A stretch of DNA of 46,205 nucleotides, taken from positions 1 through 46,205 of the forward strand of contig NZ_QNRV01000025.1 of assembly GCF_003315195.1 (NCBI RefSeq). Direction: 5' to 3'. The DNA is from Sutterella wadsworthensis. Lineage in GTDB: Bacteria; Pseudomonadota; Gammaproteobacteria; Burkholderiales; Burkholderiaceae_F. Shown here one piece after another: positions 9,219 through 17,362 of the stretch. Position 1 is the first letter of the stretch. The number at the start of each line of letters is the position of its first letter. Both the position numbers and the translations under genes were made by a program. The notes beneath the pieces were generated by a model. It did no database searches. It was not told the origin of the DNA and saw only the letters and a list, made by a program, of their open reading frames with translations.

Positions 9219-11413
9219 CCCTTCACGCCGGCATCTGGACTGCTCCGGCGCCGACTGCGCTCGAGCTGCTTGCGCCTGCTCGCGACGCCGATGCCGGCAT
9301 AGCCGCCATCGATCACGGCGCCGATGCGGTTTATATCGGCGGTCCGGCTTTTGGCGCTCGGGCAGCGGCAGGCAATTCACTCGACGATATTGCCCGACTG
9401 ACCGCTTATGCCCACCGCTTCAACGCTCGGGTATTTCTTGCGCTCAACACGCTCTTTACGAATGAGGAGCTCCCGCTTGCGCGCAAACTAGCCTTCGAGC
9501 TCGCCGATGCCGGCGCTGACGTTCTCATTCTTCAAGACATGGGACTGCTCGAAGGCCCGCTTCCCGACATTGAACTGCATGCCTCAACGCAGTGTGACAT
9601 TCGAACGCCCGAAAAAGCAGCGTTTCTTGAATCCGTCGGGTTCTCTCAGCTCGTGCTCGCGCGCGAACTTTCGCTCCCGGAAATTGCCGCCGTCCGCGCC
9701 AAGCTTCAGCACGCCCGCATTGAATTCTTCGTGCATGGGGCTCTCTGCGTGAGCTATTCGGGTCAATGCTGGATGAGTCAGGCGCTTACCGGGCGGTCGG
9801 CCAACCGCGGCGAATGCTCTCAGCTCTGCCGTCTGCCCTACGATGTTTATACCGAAGCCGGCACCGAGCTCGCCAAATCCAAGCACGTGCTCTCGCTCAA
9901 GGACAACGATCAGAGTGCGAATCTGGAAGCTTTGATCGATGCGGGCGTTTCCTCCTTCAAAATCGAAGGACGGCTTAAAGGTGCGGCTTACGTGAAAAAC
10001 GTCACGGCGTTCTACCGCCGCAAGCTCGACGAAATCATTGCCCGCCGCCCGGAACTCTCCCGCACGTCGCAGGGCGACTCCGTCTTCACGTTTGAGCCCG
10101 CCCCCGAGAAAGTTTTCAACCGCGGGCAGACGGACTATTTCGTGCACGGCCGCCAATACGACCAGCCTTACGAGCTCGCCGAACTTGAAAGTCCTAAGCA
10201 TGCGGGCGAACCCGCTGCAGTGGTCGAAGAGGTGCTGCCCGGGTGCATCATCGTCAAAAGCCTCCCAGGCGTCACCTTCGCCAACGGCGACGGTCTCACG
10301 TACCTGGCCGACGATGAAGAAATTCGAGGCATTGCGGTCAATCGTGCGGAACCCATCCTCAATAAGGCCGGCAAGCCCATCCCCCATCTGTGGATGCTCC
10401 ATACGCTCGAACGGCGCCGCATGGACGGCCTGCGTCCGGGCTTAGTATTGAAACGCAATCGAGATCATGCTTTTCTGCGCATGATGGAAGGCAAAACGGC
10501 CGAACGCAAAATCCCCATTGATCTCATCTTTACGACGCACGAAGACGGCCTGGATCTGGTCGCCTCGGACGGCGTCCGATGCGCCGCTGCAAGTGTTGCA
10601 CTCGACCTGCAGACGCCCTCGGATTTGGTCAAAAACCGCGCCAATCTGCGCGCGCAGCTCTCACGTTTGGGCGATACGCCCTTTGCGGCCGCCAACATAT
10701 TCATTCCAGAAGATCTGGATGTGTTTGTGCCGGCAAGCGTTGCCAATCAGCTGCGTCGCGCCGCTGCAGACGACCTGCTAGCGCTTCGGGAAGCGGAACG
10801 CGAAAAACCCCGCCGAGCTCCCTGGGATGATGCTTCGCCTTACCCCGAACGTATTCTGGGCTTCAAAGCCAATACTGCCAACGATCGGGCTGCAGCCTTT
10901 TATGCTGTTCACGGCGCTCGGGTAACCATGCCGGCCTTTGAAATCAAACCGGCGCCCAAAGCCGACCTGATGACCTGCCGGCACTGCGTGCGCGCTTCCC
11001 TGAAGCTTTGTCCCAAAATGCTCAAGGCGTTCCCCGAAATCCTTCAGACCACGGCCCGAGCGCTGCTTCGGCCTGAACCGCTCGTTCTGGTCAACTCGGC
11101 CGGCGAACGCTTTAAGGCGTATTTCCACTGCAAGGCCAATCCCTGCGAAATGACCATCACGCCCGAAGGCGACTTCGTTCGCGCCCGTGCGCCCCGAACG
11201 ATGATAAAGACCGCTCCCCCCGCCGAAGCGGCCGGCCGCAGCGCAGACACACATCCTGACGAACGCCGCCGCAGCTCGGAGAAAAGGAGCGCCAGCAAGC
11301 GAAGCTTGCCTGAAAAGCGTTTTACCCGCGACAATCAGTCGTCAAGACGTTCAGGCGCTTTCGCCAAGTTTGACAACAAACACCGCAAGAGCGGACGCAC
11401 GCGCGGACGATGA
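9215..11413 (+). CDS. rlhA: U32-family protein, RlhA-like 23S rRNA cytidine hydroxylase
   Basis: 732 aa. The chosen start is a GTG at 9215 in the overlap GTGA with the previous stop, with GGGAG 8 bases before it. The N-terminal U32 domain opens with ELLAPARDADAGIAAIDHGA then DAVYIGGPAFGARA. It carries IELHASTQCDIRTPEKA and the Cys cluster VSYSGQCWMSQ / NRGECSQLCR, and is followed by a DUF3656-like region. This architecture matches E. coli RlhA (about 650 aa), which hydroxylates C2501 of 23S rRNA using prephenate and iron. The extra length is an Arg/Lys/Ser-rich C-terminal tail (about residues 665-732), plausibly RNA-binding. The paralogues TrhP and UbiU lack the second domain, so RlhA fits best. 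Confidence 0.78.
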   Translation: MTLHAGIWTAPAPTALELLAPARDADAGIAAIDHGADAVYIGGPAFGARAAAGNSLDDIARLTAYAHRFNARVFLALNTLFTNEELPLARKLAFELADAGADVLILQDMGLLEGPLPDIELHASTQCDIRTPEKAAFLESVGFSQLVLARELSLPEIAAVRAKLQHARIEFFVHGALCVSYSGQCWMSQALTGRSANRGECSQLCRLPYDVYTEAGTELAKSKHVLSLKDNDQSANLEALIDAGVSSFKIEGRLKGAAYVKNVTAFYRRKLDEIIARRPELSRTSQGDSVFTFEPAPEKVFNRGQTDYFVHGRQYDQPYELAELESPKHAGEPAAVVEEVLPGCIIVKSLPGVTFANGDGLTYLADDEEIRGIAVNRAEPILNKAGKPIPHLWMLHTLERRRMDGLRPGLVLKRNRDHAFLRMMEGKTAERKIPIDLIFTTHEDGLDLVASDGVRCAAASVALDLQTPSDLVKNRANLRAQLSRLGDTPFAAANIFIPEDLDVFVPASVANQLRRAAADDLLALREAEREKPRRAPWDDASPYPERILGFKANTANDRAAAFYAVHGARVTMPAFEIKPAPKADLMTCRHCVRASLKLCPKMLKAFPEILQTTARALLRPEPLVLVNSAGERFKAYFHCKANPCEMTITPEGDFVRARAPRTMIKTAPPAEAAGRSADTHPDERRRSSEKRSASKRSLPEKRFTRDNQSSRRSGAFAKFDNKHRKSGRTRGR

Positions 11414-11490
11414 TCGCTCTGACTTCTCCGTTTGCCCGCCGAAATCATCGCTCCCAAGCGCTTTATTTTCCTGCCTTGAGACTCTGAGAC

Positions 11491-12324
11491 ATGCAGTTTG
11501 AAGAAGAAACGCTCGAAATTCTCGAACCCAATGCAGCCATGTCGCCCATTCTCAAGGCGCTGGATGCCGCCCTTGCCGCGCATACCGGTCCGGATCCGCA
11601 GCCCCCGCGGGAATTTGCTTGGGAAGAGATCCCGTTTGCTGAAGTTGCGCGCACGGCCGCGGCATTTCCGCTGCTTTTTGAAGGCTGGGCCGAAGGCGCT
11701 ATTCCCGCAACCGAATATTCCGCGGGCGATCTGCTGCATGAATTGTCCTCGGACCTTGACATCATGAGCGCCGAGGATCTGCACGAGCGGTTCTTGCTTT
11801 TGGTGGAAGGATCTCGCGCAAGCGCAGATTTCCGCCGCATCATGGCTGCATCGTCAGTGAAGCACCTCGTGCGCAACGAAGCCGGTCTCGGCTGGAGCGG
11901 CTTTGAAGTGGTGCCTAAAAATACTGAACTCCTCGAGCGCATGCGCCGCAAGCGGATGGCGGCTGACCATTTCCGCGGCAAACTCGACTGGACGGCGCTT
12001 CGCGGCTGGGATCTGGCGCTCGGTGCAGCGCTGATCACCAAAGCTCAGGCTGCGGATATGCTCACCGACGAAGAAGCGCTTGACTATTTCCGCCGAATCG
12101 CCGGAGAGCTGCTTTTACGCATGACTTCCCGACAAGCGCTCGCCCGCGCAATGCTGCTCGGCACCTTCTGGACAACGCTCGAAGTGGGCGAACAGCAGGC
12201 TGCCGAAGGACTCCGGCAGGCCGAGCAGGCGCTCGACTCGCTGCTCTCGCCCGAAGGCGTTTGGGGGAGAACGCCGTGGGTGCAGCAAAAAACGGATGCC
12301 GATCCGCCGACAGTTTACGTATAA
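11491..12324 (+). CDS. DUF1266-like protein of unknown function
   Basis: 277 aa, soluble, acidic, helix-rich, no signal peptide. The C-terminal half has LRGWDLALGAALITKAQAAD with DMLTDEEALDYF. This resembles the DUF1266 signature (a W-D-x-x-R/L helix, then a 'gyis-x-x-E-A' helix), and a later ALARAMLLGTFWTTLE fits its second conserved block. Members are found next to diverse genes and no biochemical role is established. It lies between rlhA and the YidE-like transporter in the same direction and ends in its own terminator, so it may be the last gene of the ankyrin-rlhA transcript. Confidence 0.5.
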   Translation: MQFEEETLEILEPNAAMSPILKALDAALAAHTGPDPQPPREFAWEEIPFAEVARTAAAFPLLFEGWAEGAIPATEYSAGDLLHELSSDLDIMSAEDLHERFLLLVEGSRASADFRRIMAASSVKHLVRNEAGLGWSGFEVVPKNTELLERMRRKRMAADHFRGKLDWTALRGWDLALGAALITKAQAADMLTDEEALDYFRRIAGELLLRMTSRQALARAMLLGTFWTTLEVGEQQAAEGLRQAEQALDSLLSPEGVWGRTPWVQQKTDADPPTVYV

Positions 12325-12349
12325 GGCGCACAAGCCCTATCGCCTTTTT
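12323..12349 (+). terminator. Intrinsic terminator overlapping the DUF1266 stop codon
   Basis: AAGGCG (starting inside the TAA) pairs with CGCCTT across a 12-base loop and runs into TTTG. The stem is short but the position, right at the end of the gene, is typical. Confidence 0.55.
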
Positions 12350-12504
12350 GGTCCTGTAATCGCGTAAAGACACATTCAAACTTTGAGGCGTCCCCAGACT
12401 CCTCATTAAGAGATACCTACAACGGATTAGACTGTGCGGGTTCATCACAAATCTAAAGCGTCCAAGGCTTGCCCTCGCGAAGCACTTGAGCCGCACCCGC
12501 CACC

Positions 12505-14175
12505 ATGGAATCCGTTCTCACCTCCCCCACGTCGATCGCGCACATCGTCTTGGTGTACGCGCTCGTCATCTCCGTCGGGCTTGCACTCGGGAGAATAAAA
12601 GTCTTCGGCGTCTCTCTGGGCGTCACATTTGTGCTTTTTGTCGGACTTGCCGCCGGACACTTCGGCATGGCGATCGAACCGCACGTTTTAACCTTCCTGC
12701 GCGACTTCGGTCTGATACTTTTCATTTTCTTCATCGGCCTGCAGGTCGGCCCTTCGTTTTTTTCGAGTTTTAAGTCGGGCGGCATCATCCTCAATGGGCT
12801 TGCTGCCGGTGCCATTGTGCTCTCCATCTTGGTGACGATTTTGCTCTGGGCACTCACAGCGGGCCTGATTGACCTGCCGACGATGCTCGGCGTGCATTTT
12901 GGCGCCGTCACCAACACCCCTGGCTTAGGCGCCACGCAGGAGGCGCTCGCCGTTATGGGCTGGGAAGGAGCGGACATTGCGGTGGCTTATGCCTGCGCTT
13001 ATCCGCTCGGCGTCGTCGGCATCATTGTTTCGGCCATCATTATCCGCATCATCTTCCGCGTGAATCTCGCCGAAGAAGACAAAGCCTGGGAAGCCGACGA
13101 GGCGGACAAAAATGAAGCCCCCAGCTCCTTTTATGTTGAAGTCGTCAACGACTTTCTCCACGGCCAGACGATTCAGTCGATTCGTCAGTTCATCAACCGT
13201 CCGTTTGTCTGCGCCCGCATTCAGTCTCCCGGCGGTCCAATCCGCAGTCCCGGCCCCGATACGGAAGTCTTTAAGGGCGACGTCCTCCGCATTGTCTCGG
13301 AGAGCGAACACAAGGCCGGCATCGTCGCTTTCTTCGGCAAAGAGGCGCTCGGCGTTGACCTGCAGATTCAGCACTCGCCGATCCACTCCGAAACCGTGCT
13401 CGTCACCGACCCCAAGGTGAACGGCCTCAAGATCAGCGATCTGCACCTGTCGCACTACGACGGCCTCAACATTACGCGCCTTTTCCGCGCCGGCATGGAA
13501 CTCTTTCCCTACCGCAGCATCCATCTGCAGCTCGGCGACCGCCTGCGCGTTGTGGGGCCGGAGCGCGCCATCATGCGCTTTACGGCTCGCGTCGGCAACC
13601 AGTCGCACAAACTCGACCATCCGAACATCATCTCGATCTTCGTGGGCATCGCACTGGGCATTCTTGCCGGCGTCCTGCCGATTGCCATCCCCGGCATTCC
13701 GGTGCCGGTGAAGCTCGGCTTGGCGGGCGGTCCGCTGATCGTGGCCATTCTGCTAGGCCGTTACGGACCGAATCTGCGGCTCGCCACCTACACCACCAAT
13801 TCGGCGAGCCTGATGCTCCGCGAACTCGGCATTGCATTCTTTCTGGCAAGCGTGGGGCTTGCCGCCGGCGACGGCTTCCTGCAGGCGTTTGCCTCCGGCG
13901 AGGGATTTGCCTACATGGCGCTTGGCCTCTGCATCACAATGCTTCCGCTGCTGGTCGTAGGCTATGTTGCACGCAAGTTCTTCTCGCTCAATTACCTCTC
14001 GATCGTCGGCATGATGGCCGGCACTACCACTGATCCTCCCGCACTCGCCTACGCGGCAACCCTTTCAGAAAAGAACAGCTCCGCTGTGGCGTACTCAACG
14101 GTCTATCCGCTCGCGATGTTCCTGCGCATTCTGACCGGTCAGGCACTGCTTCTGATCTTCTGGGCTGAGCTCTAA
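12505..14175 (+). CDS. YidE/YbjL/AspT-type transporter with two RCK_C domains
   Basis: 556 aa, essentially the length of E. coli YidE (553). Order of parts: five N-terminal membrane helices (about 10-185, including GAVTNTPGLGATQEAL), two cytoplasmic TrkA/RCK_C domains (about 205-290 and 295-375), then five or six C-terminal helices. The second half holds the repeat of the signature, GMMAGTTTDPPALAYA. This is the aspartate:alanine exchanger (AAE) family, whose founding member AspT swaps aspartate for alanine; most members have no assigned substrate. An alanine/sodium symporter is encoded 3.2 kb away, but the two are not in one operon. It is a single-gene unit closed by a strong terminator. Confidence 0.85.
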   Translation: MESVLTSPTSIAHIVLVYALVISVGLALGRIKVFGVSLGVTFVLFVGLAAGHFGMAIEPHVLTFLRDFGLILFIFFIGLQVGPSFFSSFKSGGIILNGLAAGAIVLSILVTILLWALTAGLIDLPTMLGVHFGAVTNTPGLGATQEALAVMGWEGADIAVAYACAYPLGVVGIIVSAIIIRIIFRVNLAEEDKAWEADEADKNEAPSSFYVEVVNDFLHGQTIQSIRQFINRPFVCARIQSPGGPIRSPGPDTEVFKGDVLRIVSESEHKAGIVAFFGKEALGVDLQIQHSPIHSETVLVTDPKVNGLKISDLHLSHYDGLNITRLFRAGMELFPYRSIHLQLGDRLRVVGPERAIMRFTARVGNQSHKLDHPNIISIFVGIALGILAGVLPIAIPGIPVPVKLGLAGGPLIVAILLGRYGPNLRLATYTTNSASLMLRELGIAFFLASVGLAAGDGFLQAFASGEGFAYMALGLCITMLPLLVVGYVARKFFSLNYLSIVGMMAGTTTDPPALAYAATLSEKNSSAVAYSTVYPLAMFLRILTGQALLLIFWAEL

Positions 14176-14199
14176 GAATTCCTATAAATCCCTCCCAAA

Positions 14200-14232
14200 A
14201 CAAAACGGCGCTCCCTCAGAGCGCCGTTTTGT
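14200..14232. terminator. Bidirectional intrinsic terminator between convergent genes
   Basis: A perfect 14-bp stem (ACAAAACGGCGCTC / GAGCGCCGTTTTGT) with a CCTCA loop lies between the plus-strand YidE-like gene and the minus-strand ccmI gene. The stem foot supplies A/T runs on both sides. Confidence 0.88.
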
Positions 14233-14288
14233 TGACTTGACCGCAGCGATGAGCTTCCCGAAGATGCTCAATCGCCGCAGAGCCGGAT

Positions 14289-15206
14289 TTAAGGCTTCAC
14301 TTCCGTTTTTTTCTGGTCAGCCGCCGCCTTGGCACGCGCCTCAAGCATCACCAGCGTTTCACGCGCCTGCATATATTCTCCGCTGTCGGGCGGAATTCGC
14401 GGGAGCATCGCACGAACCACGTCAACGGCCCATGCCCAATCCTCGGCAGCAATAGCCGCCATCACCGCGAGACGTTCTGCGCGCGGATCATCTGCCATCA
14501 GTCCGTACGCTTCCTTAACCACGCGGTTGGCGTCGGCATACCAATCGGACTCCTGAGCTGTGAGCACTGCAGCGCCGTATTCGAGCATCACGTCACGGTC
14601 ACGAGCAATCTTCGGTTCGACTTCTCTGGCCGTGCGAAGCGCACGTGCCGCAGCACGGAAGTCGCCCGCCTCAATTTTCTTGTGTGCGAAGAGCACCCAG
14701 GCACGGCCGTCTTTGGGCGCAGTCTTCAGATACGCTTCGATGGGCTCTGCTGAGGCGTTGCCCTCCATCACCTTTTGGGCATTCGTTAATTCGAGCATCT
14801 CGGGAGACCCGAGAAACGCGTAGGAGCCCCCCGCAACGACGGTGATGAGCACAGCTACCGAAACGGCCAGCTGCACGCGGGAAAGCCGCGTCGAGGGCTT
14901 GGCATTCGCTGAGGACGACGGCGCTCCGGTCGGATCCGCAGCGGGCTTTTGCTCCTCAATCACGCGGCGGCGCAGGTCTGTTAAAAGCGACTCGTACTCA
15001 GCCTCTGAGATGCGCCCGAGTGAGCGGTCAGCATCAAGCTTGGCTTTTTCTGCCTGCAGCGCTTTGGTGGCCAAAGCGGTCGCTTCGCGATCAAGCGCTT
15101 CGCCGTTCACATCGTTCTTAGCGCGCAGAACCGTTGGGAGCACCGCAACGATGGCGGCAAGCAGCATCAAAGCGCAGATAACGTAGAGAAGCCAGGTGGA
15201 GGTCAT
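14289..15206 (-). CDS. ccmI: Cytochrome c biogenesis protein CcmI/CycH
   Basis: 305 aa. Two membrane helices (about residues 5-25 and 110-130) flank a cytoplasmic loop. That loop contains the CcmI-N feature: a helical region with LDADRSLGRISEAEYESLLT. A periplasmic TPR-rich C-terminal domain follows (about 140-300). CcmI holds apocytochromes and presents them to the CcmF/H haem ligation machine. The other ccm genes are not in this window, so ccmI is separated from the usual cluster. It lies directly downstream of the octahaem cytochrome gene, with a terminator between them, a sensible partner for a protein that needs eight haem attachments. Confidence 0.78.
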   Translation of the reverse strand: MTSTWLLYVICALMLLAAIVAVLPTVLRAKNDVNGEALDREATALATKALQAEKAKLDADRSLGRISEAEYESLLTDLRRRVIEEQKPAADPTGAPSSSANAKPSTRLSRVQLAVSVAVLITVVAGGSYAFLGSPEMLELTNAQKVMEGNASAEPIEAYLKTAPKDGRAWVLFAHKKIEAGDFRAAARALRTAREVEPKIARDRDVMLEYGAAVLTAQESDWYADANRVVKEAYGLMADDPRAERLAVMAAIAAEDWAWAVDVVRAMLPRIPPDSGEYMQARETLVMLEARAKAAADQKKTEVKP

Positions 15207-15248
15207 GGTGTTGGCGGAAAGATCAGTGGAAACGCTACTGTAGCGAAA

Positions 15249-15280
15249 AAAAGCGGCACCGGTGCGGTGCCGCTTTTCTT
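15249..15280 (-). terminator. Intrinsic terminator of the octahaem nitrite reductase gene
   Basis: A 12-bp perfect stem (AAAAGCGGCACC / GGTGCCGCTTTT) with a 5-base loop. On the minus strand it is followed by a T6 run. It separates the cytochrome gene from ccmI. Confidence 0.85.
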
Positions 15281-15285
15281 TCTCT

Positions 15286-15321
15286 AAGTGAGAGCGTCGT
15301 TTTCAATTGACACTCTCACTT
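15286..15321. repeat. 9-bp inverted repeat downstream of the cytochrome gene
   Basis: AAGTGAGAG and CTCTCACTT are separated by 18 bases and sit between the cytochrome stop codon and its terminator. It could be an RNA-stabilising stem at the mRNA 3' end. Confidence 0.4.
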
Positions 15322-15343
15322 GACTCAGCCTTCAAAGGCCTTA

Positions 15344-16978
15344 TTACTTGCCGGCTTTGGCGGAAGCCTTGGCAGCGATGGCCTTGCGGAGCAGAGCGGT
15401 CGCATCAGAAGCGGCCTTGGCACTCTTGGCGAGGCTGCGCTGAGCTTCTTCGGGATTGTGGAAGTACGCACCGTTGACGGCCGTCCAGTATTCCCAATTG
15501 ATGTGAGCTGAGGAGTGGAGCTTACGAGCTTCATCCAGCGTCTTTTCATCAACGCCCGAGGCAATCGCGAGTTCGAAGGCATTGAACATGTCGTTCATGC
15601 GGGCTTCAGCTTCGCGAACCTTGCCGTCATAGTGACCCTTCATGGCATCGATCGCCTTGTTCATCTGTTCGGCGGTCTTGTCCTTGTGGCAGGTCAAGCA
15701 GGTTTCCTGCATGTAGTGGCGCGGCGAGGTAGCCCAGTGAACCGTGTACATCTTGCCGGTCTTTTCGTCCTTGACCTTAGGCATATGGCAGGTAGCGCAG
15801 GTAGCGCCGGCCTTGTCGTGCGTAGAGCCGAAGTACGTTTCAGTGTCCGGATGCTGCATCTTCACGAGCGCTGCGCCCGTAAGGTTGTGCTTGAAGTCAC
15901 GGAAACCGATCTTGTCGTAGTACTGCTCGATCTCGTCGGCATTGACAAACGGGAAGTGGTTGGTCAGGCGGCTGTCGAAGCCGATCTTGGCGCCCGTCTT
16001 GGCATCAAAGCCCGGGTTGCAGATGTATTCGACGTGGCACTGAGCGCACATGAGGTTGGAGTCCGCCTTGTCCATATAGGCGACCTTGCGGGTGAAGCCG
16101 CGAACGCCCACATCCTTCACATCGAGCTTCGTCGGATGTGCAGCAACATCGCGGTAGACGTTCGGCACGGACTTGTCGTCACGCGTCACGGCATCGATCA
16201 GCGCATCGCGGACAACACGCGGCTGAGCAGTATGCGGATCATGGCAGAAGTTGCAGTTGATGGCGTGATTGACCTTGCGGACCACATCAACCGGATTCGA
16301 AGAACGGCTGAACTGAGCGCCTTCCACCTTGTCGCCAAGGTAGGCCCAGTCCATCATGACGTCGGTGGACTTGCACGACCAGCAGACGGCATTGGCAGCG
16401 GCCGCGGTGCCGGGCTTGTGGACCTTCTGCGCGTTGTTGTCCGGATAGTTGTCCTTCAGAACATCCCAAACCTTGTAGGACTTGCCGCCGTCGAGCGTGG
16501 CATAGAGCCAGCCGTCCTTGGGTTCGAAGCGGCCGCCGAATGCACGGTCAACGATGAACTGGTCGATGGCCATCCAAACATGGGCGCGCGGCAGATCATG
16601 TTCTACCGTGAAGCCATGGGCGCCGAGCGCGCGGTCAAAGAACGGATCGGGAGCCGGGCCATTAGGCGCCTTCTTCGACTGACGAGCAGCACGGCCGTCA
16701 TCCTTATAGAGGGACTTGTACTGCGCCTGATGGCAGCCGCCGCAGGTAGCCGGATCCATGTTGACCGTCGGACGATCCGTCACCTTCTTCAAGTGCTGAT
16801 CAACGCCCGAGTGGCAGGACGTGCAGGCAATGTCCTTGTGCGCGGCGCCGGCGTGCGCCTTGGTGATATTGGAGTGGCAGGTCGTGCAGGTCGACAGATC
16901 AGCGGCCTGAGCGGAAACGCATGCGCCCAGCGAAAAGAGCGCGGCGGCAACAGCCGTCAACATAGGCTTCGTGTTCAT
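15344..16978 (-). CDS. Octahaem c-type cytochrome nitrite reductase (TvNiR/ONR-like)
   Basis: 544 aa from the ATG at 16978, supported by AGGAG 8 bases upstream; the frame opens earlier but without a signal peptide. Residues 1-25 are an export signal (…ACVSAQA). Eight haem sites are visible: CTTCH 31, CTSCH 52, CGGCH 79, CWSCK 199, CNFCH 242, CAQCH 311, CATCH 394 and CLTCH 427. A Lys-ligated fourth haem after three N-terminal CxxCH sites is the layout of the Thioalkalivibrio octahaem nitrite reductase, not pentahaem NrfA. The active-site Tyr is Tyr318 in HVEYIC, with Cys320 two residues on, the pair that is cross-linked in TvNiR. His387 (STHDKAG) is the expected catalytic His. Periplasmic six-electron reduction of nitrite to ammonium is the likely role; sulfite or hydroxylamine are alternatives. 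No nrfBCD or nrfH gene lies adjacent. Confidence 0.85.
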   Translation of the reverse strand: MNTKPMLTAVAAALFSLGACVSAQAADLSTCTTCHSNITKAHAGAAHKDIACTSCHSGVDQHLKKVTDRPTVNMDPATCGGCHQAQYKSLYKDDGRAARQSKKAPNGPAPDPFFDRALGAHGFTVEHDLPRAHVWMAIDQFIVDRAFGGRFEPKDGWLYATLDGGKSYKVWDVLKDNYPDNNAQKVHKPGTAAAANAVCWSCKSTDVMMDWAYLGDKVEGAQFSRSSNPVDVVRKVNHAINCNFCHDPHTAQPRVVRDALIDAVTRDDKSVPNVYRDVAAHPTKLDVKDVGVRGFTRKVAYMDKADSNLMCAQCHVEYICNPGFDAKTGAKIGFDSRLTNHFPFVNADEIEQYYDKIGFRDFKHNLTGAALVKMQHPDTETYFGSTHDKAGATCATCHMPKVKDEKTGKMYTVHWATSPRHYMQETCLTCHKDKTAEQMNKAIDAMKGHYDGKVREAEARMNDMFNAFELAIASGVDEKTLDEARKLHSSAHINWEYWTAVNGAYFHNPEEAQRSLAKSAKAASDATALLRKAIAAKASAKAGK

Positions 16979-16993
16979 AAGAGGTCTCCTTCC

Positions 16994-17011
16994 AGAGCAT
17001 TTGAATGCTCT
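16994..17011. promoter_or_regulatory. Dyad directly upstream of the nitrite reductase Shine-Dalgarno
   Basis: AGAGCATT-TG-AATGCTCT is a perfect 8+8 inverted repeat, ending 15 bases before the ATG and just 5' of AGGAG. It could be an operator or a translational hairpin. It does not match the FNR consensus (TTGAT-N4-ATCAA), and I do not recognise it. Confidence 0.45.
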
Positions 17012-17108
17012 GCCGCCGCAGCCCTTCAACGGGTGTCTGATGAGCTTCCATCTCGGCGGAATTTTTTTTATTCGTATGAAATTGTATTTTTCCTTACAGC
17101 ATCCTTAA

Positions 17109-17222
17109 AGACCTCTGATGGGAGAGGTCTAGTTCTAATTGAGAACCCCTCTCAACTCCGTTGTTAGCTACTGCCGCAGTGATATAGAAACGATAGGCGG
17201 TCCCTATTTACTAATAAATAGG
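17109..17222. promoter_or_regulatory. Cluster of inverted repeats in the nitrite reductase upstream region
   Basis: Three perfect inverted repeats occur in the 384-base gene-free stretch 16979-17362: AGACCTCT / AGAGGTCT (17109-17130), GTTCT / AGAAC (17132-17146) and CCTATTTA / TAAATAGG with a CTAA loop (17203-17222). The 17109 stem is followed on the minus strand by TTT. The locus is locally AT-rich, so the promoter of the cytochrome gene should be here, but I cannot place -35/-10 boxes with confidence. Confidence 0.4.
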
Positions 17223-17281
17223 TATATAGGGTGTTGTCTCGGGGGTTAACCCGACTCCCCCAATCGAGGGGGTGCAAACGC

Positions 17282-17309
17282 GCGGCCGCCGAATGCAAAC
17301 ACATTCGAC
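17282..17309 (-). terminator. Probable terminator hairpin of the alanine symporter gene
   Basis: GCGGCCGCCGAATG pairs with CATTCGACGGCCGC (one mismatch) 54 bases after the symporter stop. The tail on the minus strand is only GCGTTTGC, so termination may be inefficient. Confidence 0.5.
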
Positions 17310-17362
17310 GGCCGCAAAACATGAAAGTTGTGAAGCAAATATTACGAAATGCTTCCACCCAA

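Noticed and set aside
15515-17167. A 550-codon plus-strand open frame opposite the octahaem cytochrome gene
   Set aside because: It is the antisense of a gene with eight haem motifs and a signal peptide. The frame exists because of the GC-rich codon pattern, and its translation shows no recognisable domain.
17203-17222. CCTATTTA-CTAA-TAAATAGG as a transcription terminator
   Set aside because: The stem is AT-rich with no T run on either strand. It is listed only as a possible regulatory dyad.
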